Assembly: GCF_021130785.1 (NCBI RefSeq)
Contig: NC_060214.1
Span: 47,925,001 to 47,989,000, forward strand
Direction of reading: 5' to 3'
DNA from: Homalodisca vitripennis
Lineage: Eukaryota > Arthropoda > Insecta > Hemiptera > Cicadellidae
Length of the DNA stretch: 64,000 nt
In this document: one piece after another, positions 44,690 through 54,870 of the stretch
Layout of the letters: each line of letters begins with the position of its first letter
Numbering within the stretch: the stretch's first letter is position 1
Translations under genes and position numbers: made by a program
Notes under the pieces: model-generated
The model's input: only the letters and a program-made list of their open reading frames with translations
The model's database searches: none
Told to the model about the DNA's origin: nothing

Positions 44690-47075
44690 TTATTGGTTCA
44701 TGCGAGATGAACTTCTTAAAACCATATTGTGACTCCGCATTGGTTTATTGCAAATATCCGATCCGTTTGATACTTTTGGTATTCTCTTTAGTTCATTTTT
44801 TAGAATTGGCAACCAAAGCGGCCTAATCTCGACTGATGGTTGACTGATTGGTTGGTCTGCCAATTTAATGTATGTTGCCTCAATTAATTTCCTTTTGAAG
44901 AAATGTGGTTCCCGATGTATTATGTGGGCTTCATCCCAATTCATATGATGGTCTTCGGACCAACAATGGTGTGCAATTTTTGACTTTTCTGTGAAACCCT
45001 TTCTCGTGTTTTCTTTGTGTTCTTTTATCCTTATGTTTAGTGGTCTTTTTGTCTCGCCTATGTATTCCCTATTGCAGCTACATTTTTTATACTGTAAACA
45101 CAGTTTTTGGAATCCTGTGTGCCATTTTTTGGTTTTGTTTTTACGAGGACTTTGTCTAAGAGTGTTGTGTGTTTTAAACGCGGTTCTAATGTTGTACTTT
45201 CTACCTACTCTTCTAATTTTTTCTCCGATAATCCCGGCACATAAGGGATTGACATAAACGCAAATTTATCACAATTCTGTTTTTCTGACTCAGGAATGAT
45301 TCTTCTGGTTCGTTTGCACTTATTAAATTACTAATTGAGGGTATCCATTGCTTCTTGAGATCCGATTCAATTTTCTTAAATTCTTCTTTTAGTCCCATCT
45401 TTATCTGAGCACAAGCTCTTTGCTCTATCAAACAACGAGTAGGCTACTCCTTCTTTGACAGATTTTTGATGGTTGGAATGATAATTTAAATATTTTCCTG
45501 TGTGTGTTATCTTTCGAAAAACAGTTGTCTAAGGACATCCCTATCTCTTAATACACACACATCCAAAAAAGGGAAGCTTGTTTTGGACTTCCACTTCCAT
45601 TGTGAGGCGGATGGAAAGGAGAAATACTATTAATGTGATTCAAAAAATTATTTAATTCAATGTCTCCATGAGAAAAAAATAACAAAGGTATCATCCACAT
45701 ACCTCCACCAAATCTTCGGTTTGAACTGAGCTGAAGCCAAAAGCTTTTCGCTCGAATTCCTCCATAAAGATATTGGCGAAAATAGGAGACAGTGGAGAAC
45801 CCATTGCCATCCCCTCATCTTGACGGTAAATTTTACCCTCTAACTCAAAATAATTGCATTTGAGTGCATAGTTCTAACAGTTTCCATAATTTACTGGCAC
45901 GGGAAGTTTAGTTCTATCCTTTAATGTTTGGTCTTCTTTGAGACGTGATTTAATAATTCCGAGAGTTTCTGGAACTGGTACATTTGTAAATAGACTTTCG
46001 ACATCAAAACTTACCAGTTTGTCAGTTTCAGTCAACTTTAGGGATTTTGACTTCTCTACGAAATCCCTGGAATTTTTGATGAAAGAGTCAGTTTTTCCTA
46101 CCAATGGTGTTTAAGATGTCCAAGAGGACTTTAGACAATTCCCTGCAAGGTGAATCACGAGAACTAATGATGGGCCGGAGAGGGATGGTAGGTTTGTGGA
46201 TTTTGGGAAGGCCATACATATGGGGGATTTTGGAGTGGTGAGGAGTTAATTTAGATCTAAATTTATCTGAAAAAAATTCTTTATGTTTTCTTAAGGTGTT
46301 TGCTACTTTGCGTTCAAATGAATCAGTCGGGTCTTTATTTAAAACTGTATATTTGCCAGTATTTAAAGTTTCCGCAATCTTTTCTTTATACGCTACTGAG
46401 TCAAGTACCACAGTAGCGTTGCCTTTGTCGGCAGGTAAGATTTTGACCGTGTCATCTTTCCCAAGGATCGACCTGCCTTTTTCTCCTCTATTGTTAAATT
46501 GGGTTTTGTGGAGGAATTTTTCTGAGTAAAAGACTGGCCTCGCAGCGGAAGCGGTCACCCTGTTCCTCAGGTAACTGTGAAACAGCCGACTCAACTCCAG
46601 CTACGAAATCCAGTGCCTTTTACCGATTTTTTGTGCCACAGAAAAGTTTAAACCCTTGGATAATACTGATATTTCCGCTTCATTCAGGATTTTCGAAGAG
46701 AGATTGATTACGTTTTTTATTATTTGCATCCGTATTCACGTTGCCATCCTTAGGCAAATCACATTTTTTTAGGCCTAATTTTTTCCAGTTTGGAGATTTT
46801 TCTTTTTCTTATCTGTTTCAGAAACCTTTTATACATCTATTTTGGATGCTTCGAGAATGTTGTTGAATTCTGTACCGATCAGTGTTTTTAATTCAGTTTT
46901 TTTTACACTCAATACTATTTTGGAGGAGGTATTTTTCACGATGATGATATGCAATTCTTTCTTTAAGTAAAGATTTAGAAGCAGAAGACAAAATTTTACT
47001 GGCTTTCCTACTATGAAAAGGAGTTTTTAGAGTTAACCCTATAGGCATAAGGTCTTCAACCTTACATTTATGCAA
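44690..47075 (-). pseudogene. Penelope-like RT/GIY-YIG polyprotein, unit 1, frame broken
   Basis: Fragments in order on the minus strand: an N-terminal region (47075-46893); RT N-terminus (46594-46088) with KILPADKGNATVVLDS and MYGLPKIHKPTIPLRPI; RT core (46104-45874) with LVSFDVESLFTNVPVPETL; then, around 45740-45830, MAMGSPLSPIFANIF and, near 45690, the catalytic YVDDTFVI; and a C-terminal connector and GIY-YIG region (45431-44690). These blocks are characteristic of Penelope-like reverse transcriptases, which lack an RNase H and carry a C-terminal GIY-YIG nuclease. Stops and frame changes, mostly at homopolymers, separate the pieces, so the copy as read is not functional. Confidence 0.85.
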
Positions 47076-47249
47076 GAAAGTTAAATGATTAATGTGTTTT
47101 AGTTAATTTAAGATGCAAGCTCTCAAGGTCTTTGATTTGTTTACTGGTTCCGGGTCCGTACCGAGAATCAATTCTTTGTTTGAAGGTTATTTTTGACGAT
47201 GGAAGGATTGTGAAGGAAACAGGATTTTTTCCGGACATTTTGCCATCGT

Positions 47250-47470
47250 TTAAGTGAAACAAGAAAACATAACACTACGTTTTCGAGATCTGCAATCTGA
47301 TCTCTTCTTCAGGTAAAGAACTAACCTAATACATAATTACAAACTAGGTTAAAATAAACAAATCTTACTAAAGCGTAGTGGCACGCCTGAGTCAGGAATC
47401 ACAACCTACATGTTGTATGTCAACTTCACTAACACTAAAGACATGCACTTAATAAAAAAACTATACAAAA
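47250..47470 (-). repeat. Penelope terminal repeat, copy 2 (internal junction)
   Basis: Marks the junction between the tandem units. Nearly identical to 44296-44520 apart from homopolymer-length changes and a two-base loss. Confidence 0.8.
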
Positions 47471-47639
47471 CACCAATCATTAACCTAAACTACGGAATAC
47501 AGGTCACAATGTGTCTTCACTCGTCTACTAACCATTTACGACTGACCAGGAGGGGGTAGCCAATGGTAATCGTGACGGTCGGGCTAAAACAAGATGGCGG
47601 AAATTCAAGGGAAGGGGAACAGGAATGGGCCCTTTCGTT

Positions 47640-49065
47640 ATTATTGGTTCATGCGAGATGAACTTCTTAAAAAACCATATTGTGACTCCGCATTGGTTTA
47701 TTGCAAATATCCGATCCGTTTGATACTTTTGGTATTCTCTTTAGTTCATTTTTTAGAATTGGCAACCAAAGCGGCCTAATCTCGACTGATGGTTGACTGA
47801 TTGGTTGGTCTGCCAATTTAATGTATGTTGCCTCAATTAATTTCCTTTTGAAGAAATGTGGTTTCCCGATGTATTATGTGGGCTTCATCCCAATTCATAT
47901 GATGGTCTTCGGACCAACAATGGTGTGCAATTTTTGACTTTTCTGTGAAACCCCTTTTCTCGTGTTTTCTTTGTGTTCTTTTATCCTTATGTTTAGTGGT
48001 CTTTTTGGTCTCGCCTATGTATTCCCTATTGCAGCTACATTTTATACTGTAAACACAGTTTTTTGGAATCCTGTGTGCCATTTTTTTGGTTTTGTTTTTA
48101 CGAGACTTTGTCTAAGAGTGTTGTGTGTTTTAAACGCGGTTCTAATGTTGTACTTTCTACCTACTCTTCTAATTTTCTCCGATAATCCCGGCACATAAGG
48201 GATTGACATAAACGCAAATTTATCACAATTCTGTTTTTCTGACTCAGGAAATGATTCTTCTGGTTCGTTTTGCACTTATTAATTACTAATTGAGGGTATC
48301 CATTGCTTCTGAGATCCGATTCAATTTTCTTAAATTCTTCTTTTAGTCCATCTTTATCTGAGCACAAGCTCTTTGCTCTATCAAACAACGAGTAGGCTAC
48401 TCCTTCTTTGACAGATTTTTGATGGTTGGAATGATAATTTAAATATTTTCCTGTGTGTGTTATCTTTCGAAAAAAACAGTTGTCTTAAGGACATCCCTAT
48501 CTCTTAATACACACACATCCAAAAAGGGAAGCTTGTTTTGGACTTCCACTTCCATTGTGAGGCGGATGGAAGGAGGAAAATACTATTTAATGTGATTCAA
48601 AAAATTATTTAAATTCAAATGTCTCCATGAGAAAAAATAACAAAGGTATCATCCACCATACCTCCACCAAATCTTCGGTTTGAACTGAGCTGAAGCCAAA
48701 GCTTTTTCGCTCGAATTCCTCCATAAAGATATTGGCGAAAATAGGAGACAGTGGAGAACCCATTGCCATCCCCTCATCTTGACGGTAAATTTTACCCTCT
48801 AACTCAAAATAATTGCATTGAGTGCATAGTTCTAACAGTTTCCATAATTACTGGCACGGGAAGTTTAGTTCTATCCTTTAATGTTTGGTCTTCTTTGAGA
48901 CGTGATTTAATAATTCCGAGAGTTTCTGGAACTGGTACATTTGTAAAATAGACTTTCGACATCAAAAAACTTACCAGTTTGTCAGTTTCAGTCAACTTTA
49001 GGGATTTTGACTTCTCTACGAAATCCCTGGAATTTTTGATGAAAGAGTCAGTTTTTCCTACCAAT
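47640..49065 (-). pseudogene. Penelope-like RT/GIY-YIG polyprotein, unit 2, 5'-truncated
   Basis: Begins within the RT at about 49065 and runs to the end of the GIY-YIG domain. Recognisable parts are the RT core (49065-48804) and the connector (48388-48042). The GIY-YIG start NCVYSIKCSCNREYIGETK lies at about 48060-48005, with CxC before the Y-I-G. The catalytic YVDD region near 48650 carries a small indel relative to unit 1. Joined at its upstream end to an inverted terminal repeat, it has no promoter-proximal sequence of its own. Confidence 0.85.
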
Positions 49066-49292
49066 TGGTGTTTTGTATAGTTTTTTTTTATTAAGTGCAT
49101 GTCTTTTAGTGTTAGTGAAGTTGACATACAACATGTAGGTTGTGATTCCTGACTTCAGGCGTGCCACTACGCTTTAGTAAGATTTGTTTATTTTAACCTA
49201 GTTTGTAATTATGTATTAGGTTAGTTCTTTACCTGAAGAAGAGATCAGATTGCAGATCTCGAAACGTAGTGTTACTGTTTTCCTTGTTTCAC
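49063..49292 (+). repeat. Penelope terminal repeat, copy 3, inverted
   Basis: Reverse complement of copies 1 and 2. It abuts the truncated RT of unit 2. At the junction both sequences share about 6-10 bases (ACACCA/TTGGTG), suggesting a template switch guided by microhomology. Confidence 0.85.
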
Positions 49293-49302
49293 TTAATATG
49301 CT

Positions 49303-51459
49303 ATATGTTTTAAATCTCACATGATAGTAAAAGGAGATGATTGAAACCTAAAATTTAAACTACAAAGGGTCTTGATAATTATTTCTCAACCTAAAGTCTA
49401 TAAAAATCCTTAAATTGATGAGTTCTAAATAAACAGAAACTACTATTTACGGTGTTTAAAATTGTTTGGTGTAGATATTTCTGATTAAATTAGAATCTAG
49501 CCAATCAATTTTGTAAATTCTCCCATTACTTTGTACGTTGATTATAAATCAGTTCTAGGTAATAAATGTGGACTTAGAATACACGAATAATAAAAATATT
49601 ACCTCAAAACTACGGTTGGCTACAATGAGGAAGTAATAGACAGTAAAAAAAAGGAATATTTAATATAAATCACGAAAATGAACAGGTACTTTTAGTAAAA
49701 AATCTGTGTCACGAGAATAGTTATTACAAATTCCAGAGTACTTTATGATGTACTTTGCAGAGAAAACTGTAACGATTTACATGGAGAATGTCTACACAAT
49801 TTTTAACTGTTTGTATATACAGTTTGGCAAGTTTAAAGGTGTCACCTTTCGCTAATTGTATACAATGTAAAAATAAAATTTTAAAACTAGTTAGAAAATG
49901 AAACAAAGAATCGTGTGATTAAAAGCGGAGAGCATTATTATGGATGGATAACGATGTAAAAGTAATATCTTGTTCTGCATAATTAAATTATATCTTCATA
50001 AGCGAATTCAATACTAATAGTGTAAATATACATTACAAGTAGATAGCGAAATAAAAATGCTTTCGCAATAAATATAAAATATGAATCCATTTCATTTTAT
50101 TGTTCAAACGGAAGAATAATTGTAATTTAGTGTTAATTGTGTATCTGTTCCAAATACAGAATTTTTGTTTTCTTTCAAAATACTACAGTGAATAAAATTT
50201 TTAAATTGATTATCTACCACATTTTGGGAAAGACATTGTTTGTTTTTTATATTTAAGAGAATACAGGAAATTATTTATTTTGATAATTGTGATTTGTCAG
50301 TATATTCACAGCTGAGTACAAGTGCATTCTTATTGAATTATTTTTTGGCATGGAAATAAGGAATGTACCCAGACTGTGTTAATTGTACAAAAATAAAACC
50401 ACAAAAACCTATATTTTTCTTTTAAACTGCGGTAATTATCTTACTGCTCTAGGTTTCCTAATACGATAAGCAGTGTCTAAATATATCAGTCAGTTACGAA
50501 CTAGATTCTAATATTCTGAAGTATAAAATATCTGCGTTTGTGAATTTCCCTGTTGGAAAGGTCGATTATTTCACTCATAGGTTTTTATCTTCTATTTCAC
50601 ATTCGTACCATATATACCGTTTATTTAATTATAACGGATACATTGGGAAATCGTAAACCTAAAATGTCTTTATCGATGACGCGATCTGGCGGCGGGAACA
50701 GCAGTTTTTTCCCGGTTGCACAACTACAAGGTAGTAGCGTTGGGAGGAAAGGTTCTTTTGAATGATACAGTTCAGTCAGTTTAGATCATCCATACGAACC
50801 GGCTCATGAACTGCGTCTTCATATCATTTGAACTGAAGTTGCAGCTCATTTTATGAGCGTTTACATATCTTTTTACTAGACTATACGTACGTTAGTCAAG
50901 AGACAATATGAAATTATCTTTTAATTATATAATTTTATATTTAATAACTATCTTTTAGTTATAAAAGAGGATTATGTTTTGTTTTATGGTATCGAAAATA
51001 AAATTTACTGCTTTACACGACAAATAAGGCGTAAACCAGAGATCTGTTACAAATGTCGTATAAGCTGGTCACTGGGAAACTGCAACTACAGTGAATTTGT
51101 CCCACGGCTACACCCTAATTACAACATTTTATAACATACAATCAGCAAACTTTGTCCCTCGGGATGATCTGGCTAGTTTATTCTGTCGTAAACACTACTG
51201 GGGATTTAATCTTGGATGTAACCCTACTGGGAGATCCATATCAACCTACTCTGATTTAATTTATTTACAATGAACCCCTCAAATAGTTATAGTTGTGTAT
51301 TATAACTCTTGTATTAGAAATCTTCATCAGGCTCAAAGGTATTTGTCCCACAAAAATTATTGATCTTAACATTCACGTTATTCGTCTTGTGTTTTAAGTA
51401 AGATGTGCAAGTGCTAATTAATTACTGCTGATTACCATTCAGAATTGTAATATAATATA

Positions 51460-51464
<5 letters not shown>
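49303..51464. other. AT-rich stretch, no gene recognised
   Basis: A G+C-richer patch at about 50640-50760 contains CGCGATCTGGCGGCGGGAA. Short frames at 50553-50765 and 51091-51273 show no family pattern. Confidence 0.4.

Positions 51465-51506
<42 letters not shown>
51465..51506. repeat. (TA)n microsatellite
   Basis: About 20 TA units, followed by an imperfect TATTATATCATAT tail. Confidence 0.95.
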
Positions 51507-51510
<4 letters not shown>

Positions 51511-51748
51511 CATATTTACTGAATACCTAACGACAAAATAAAGTATTAGATCAAAAAGAAAATATCCTCTTTAAGTGGTTAGTATAAATGTAGTTTCCTA
51601 GAAATTATGTGAGAATCTTATGTTTATATTATTTTACTAAAATATTTAATTTTCAACCTTTTCACAGGGATTTTCTTCTAAAGTATGCACTTGAAAATCT
51701 TATTGATTAATCGTTACAGTAAAACTACATAGTCTTGTACAAATTATT

Positions 51749-51940
51749 GTGGTCTGTTGTTCTTCATTAAGTCGTTATTCAATCCCATCAACTAACACTC
51801 AACCCTTCTGCTTTGAAGTAGTTCCCCACAAACTCTTGATTGAAGGATTGCTATTGTATAATCGCCTGCCTCAACGAGAGAATACAAACCTTGCTTTAGT
51901 CCTATTGAAGTTAGATAGTAAACACAAAAGTATGCCTTAG
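51749..51940 (+). pseudogene. Possible LINE ORF2 C-terminal fragment
   Basis: A 63-codon frame with LLIEGLLLYNRLPQRENTN. This resembles the G-x-x-L-Y-N-x-L-P segment near the end of some LINE polyproteins. Only this one motif supports the call, so it is weak. Confidence 0.25.
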
Positions 51941-52339
51941 CTAGTGGATTTACAGGATCATTTTGGAGCTAATTTTGAATGATCAGTGTTTTTATCCCTA
52001 AAAGTTTAGCTGCAATTATTGAGTTATTATGATATCAGTTTTTAAGGCAATTTAATAGATAAATTTAGGTTTAAAAAATAAAACTAAAAAAAACTGAAAT
52101 TAAAATCAAAACAATAAATCTATGAGACACGATAAGAAACACAAAATAGATCACAACCTAATATATGCAACAGTATGAATCATAACAATCACTTTAAACC
52201 TTTTTAGCTATGTGTATATCTACGTTATGTTACTAGCTCTCATTATAAAATGCCGTAAGGTCATATTTAGTTTGCTTACAAATTTATTTATTCCGAGATT
52301 TTTCTTATTTCCATATTGCTTACTCATACAAATAGAGTA

Positions 52340-52550
52340 AAAAATGTGCGCTAACGCTCAGTCTAATCCCCTGGGGTGCCATAAAAAATCATCGAGTTCA
52401 TGTTTTCTATACAGTAATGAAGCTTCATATAAAATTTAAAGTATATAAGTCAGATAGTTTTTGAGATATCGTGTGGATAGACAGATACACATTTTTCAGC
52501 TCCTCAAGTGATAGGATTAACTAATGCTCAGCCAGTGAGCTAATTTTAAG
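52340..52550 (+). repeat. Dispersed repeat fragment (palindrome-related family)
   Basis: AACGCTCAGTCTAATCCCC, TGAAGCTTCATATAAAATTT and AGACAGATACACA correspond to segments at 25936-26030 and 32440-32610. Confidence 0.5.
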
Positions 52551-52572
52551 TTTTATTTTAATTTAGAACGGA

Positions 52573-52800
52573 GTGCCGATGGCCGAGTGGTCTACGACGT
52601 TGGACTTTGGGTCTGAGTTAGAGATACCGCAGGTTCGAATCCTGTCTGTGACCCTTGCACTTTTTATCAGTACTATTGCCCTTGTACTGTATCGATTCTA
52701 GCCCTTATTCTGCTTGATAAGATCCTCGCACAGGCCAGTGGCTCATGAAGACGGACAGAATAAGGCTTAAAAGGAGATCGGCTTCTCCTAAAAACATGAA
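52573..52800 (+). mobile_element. tRNA-derived SINE, copy 2
   Basis: A better-preserved copy of the family at 34470. It has an A box TGGCCGAGTGG, a long variable arm and a consensus B box GGTTCGAATCC (52632-52642), then the shared body (TTTTTATCAGTACTATTG, TTGATAAGATCCTCGCACAG, ACAGAATAAGGCTTAAAAG). The head looks like tRNA-Leu/Ser but is not a clean cloverleaf. Confidence 0.82.
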
Positions 52801-54095
52801 AAAAGGTGAATAAAATGTTTTCGATGGTGGATAAGAGTCAAAGTTTAGTCGTAACACTTCTAGATAAGTCCCGGCCTATCTAAGCCTTTATATTACCTCG
52901 CCCTGAAGAGTCCCGTCATCCTGTCTGAGAATCAGCAGAATGAATAAACTCGAATGTTTAAACAGAGTTATATCGACTGTCTAGGACTGAAAATGCTTGT
53001 TTATATTATTACAAAGCAAATTTAATAATTTTTAGATTGTTATTGATTTTACTGAATTATTTCATTTATTTATTTCAACGGAAAACCATTTCACAGAGGA
53101 AAACAATAATGACACCATTACCTAATACTATTGCATATTTCAGACAAGCAAAAGTCTTAAAATGTTATCACTCTACAATAGTGTTATCAAGGGGACAATA
53201 TACATGCAAGAATATGGTGTATTACAAACAAAAAGTGGTGCAGCACAAAAATATAACAATTATTATAAGAAAACCATTTAAAGCATTGGTAAATAATGCA
53301 ATCAAGTATAGAAATAGGAAGAAACATATACTTACGGGCAACTAAGATGATAAAATGAAAGTTTAATAATAAAAAGTGAATAATATTAGCCTTTTAATGA
53401 AATTTAATTATATTTAATGTAATTAAGGAAACATAATATTTTAAATTAATACTTTGATTTAATTTTCTAGATTATTTAAATTTGTAAACTTAAGTTGTTT
53501 TTAATATTGGCTCAACAGTTTATATTAGGCGTAGTATGTTGAGTTGTTATTTAACAAAGAAAGACGTATATACCTTTCAAAAGGTAGGTTTTTGACAGGG
53601 AGTAGTGTGTTATTTTATCAATGGGTATTTTGAAGCAATTTTAACACGGGTTAATATTGGACTTTATATTAAACAACGCAGCTTATGTATAATATGTTTA
53701 TCTATTTTGGAGGCTTTTCCTTTATTTGTACATGTACCTCCTAGAATGTATTAGGAATGTTGTATTCCTGGATTGAACGAGCCGGAAAATGTTGTACAAA
53801 AGGACTATAAAAGGATGATACTATAGTTCAGTATGTACTTGACCATGCTGTAAGCGATACGGTCCCGATTAGTCCAGGTTACTTCTGGCTGGTTTATATC
53901 TTCAAGTAGAACTTTTATTCGGTACAGTACAAACTGGTTTCACTTAAATATGGGGATTAGATATAAATATACGCAATAGATATACAGGTCTGCCAATCAC
54001 GAATCGTAAATGTACAGATATTGGAGTAGTTTACTGCGAAGATGGAGTTGGAGTGGATGGAATTCTCTTGGTATGGGAGGTATATCCAAAGAATA
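52801..54095. other. Non-coding stretch
   Basis: A lysine/isoleucine-rich open frame at 53037-53345 has no recognisable family and normal AT-rich background composition, so I do not call it a gene. Nothing else is evident. Confidence 0.4.
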
Positions 54096-54099
54096 AACA

Positions 54100-54355
54100 A
54101 AAAGTAAAAAAAGTAAAGAATGTCTTATTTTACCAGGTGAATTTAGGGCTAAGAAGCCCTCTCTAACACTTAACCTGGGGACCAACGGCTTAAAGGTGAC
54201 TTCCGAACCACCACCAATGGCCGGGCAGGCGGGCTGCTTGCAAGGACAGGATCGCTCAGCGGTCACCCATCCAAGCAGCAGCCACGCTCGACGTTGCTTG
54301 ATCTGGTTATCTTGCGATAACCGCCGTACCCGCTACACTACGCCATTGGGTCCAA
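54100..54355 (-). mobile_element. 5S-rRNA-derived SINE
   Basis: On the minus strand GATCAAGCAACGTCGAGCG is followed by GCTTGGATGGGTGACCGC (about 54255-54312). This is the internal-promoter half of 5S rRNA (GTTAAGCAACGTCGGGC...TACTTGGATGGG-GACCGC) with changes. A G+C-rich head precedes it and a non-5S body follows, ending in an A/T-rich tail (GTAAAATAAGACATTC, then T- and A-runs). This fits a SINE3-type element using the type 1 pol III promoter. It is not a functional 5S gene, since the 5' half of 5S is missing. Confidence 0.75.
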
Positions 54356-54709
54356 AAAACAACAACAAGAGGAAGAGGAGTAAACAAGAGTAATATTCTT
54401 CCATTGAGTCTTATGCTCATTTTCACTAAAACAGGTTAGAATACAGCTAGCCTTCCCTTCTTCCAAGGTGATATGTCTAGGATAGTGTCTGATATCCCTC
54501 CTCATGAAACTTCGACAAGAGGCGGCTCCTACTACAACCTCAACCTTTTTGATTGTCCTATTACTCGGGAGGCAACGCAAAGATCTGTTAAGTAATAATA
54601 TGTGGTTTATCTTCTTGTCCTAACAGAATAAAAAATATGCACCGTCATACACATGGAGTAATCGATGGCTTGTAAATAAATTCTTTAATTTTGGTTACGT
54701 ACGTCAATT

Positions 54710-54870
54710 TGTCATGAATTCATTTGAAGGGACTAGAGGATTCCTAGGCTCATTTATCTCTCAAATCGAGGCACTTACTGATATTGGACCTCGTTTGTAC
54801 ACCAAATTAAGTAACAGTTTATGTTGAGTAACGGATTGGACATTCTTGACGCGTCAATATCGAGTGTTCC
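54710..54870 (+). repeat. Diverged copy of a palindrome-arm segment
   Basis: Matches 23345-23530 colinearly (CTGATATTG, CCTTGTTTG versus CCTCGTTTG, ACACC, AAGTTAGTGACAG versus AATTAAGTAACAG, AATATCGAG). The palindrome therefore includes an older dispersed repeat. Confidence 0.6.

Larger units (their letters stand above)
44211..49302 (-). mobile_element. Penelope-like element: tandem units with an inverted terminal repeat
   Basis: TTAATATGCT occurs at 44211-44220 and 49293-49302 as a putative target duplication; a few of its bases may belong to the element. Between them lie unit 1 (44221-47169), a tandem second unit starting with the same AATTCTTTG end (47170 to about 49065), truncated inside the reverse transcriptase, and then an inverted copy of the terminal ~220 bp (about 49063-49292). 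Tandem and partly inverted arrays with terminal repeats are the hallmark of Penelope-like elements. Both units are on the minus strand and encode RT plus a GIY-YIG endonuclease, now in several frames. Confidence 0.9.

Noticed and set aside
52573..52645. Functional tRNA-Leu or tRNA-Ser gene
   Set aside because: No clean acceptor or anticodon stem, and the following 160 bp are shared with the element at 34470, which marks a SINE.
53037..53345. 102-codon Lys/Ile-rich frame
   Set aside because: Composition equals the AT-rich background. There is no motif, no splice context and no partner copy to judge constraint.
54255..54312. 5S rRNA gene
   Set aside because: Only the promoter half resembles 5S. 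The 5' half is missing and an unrelated tail follows.
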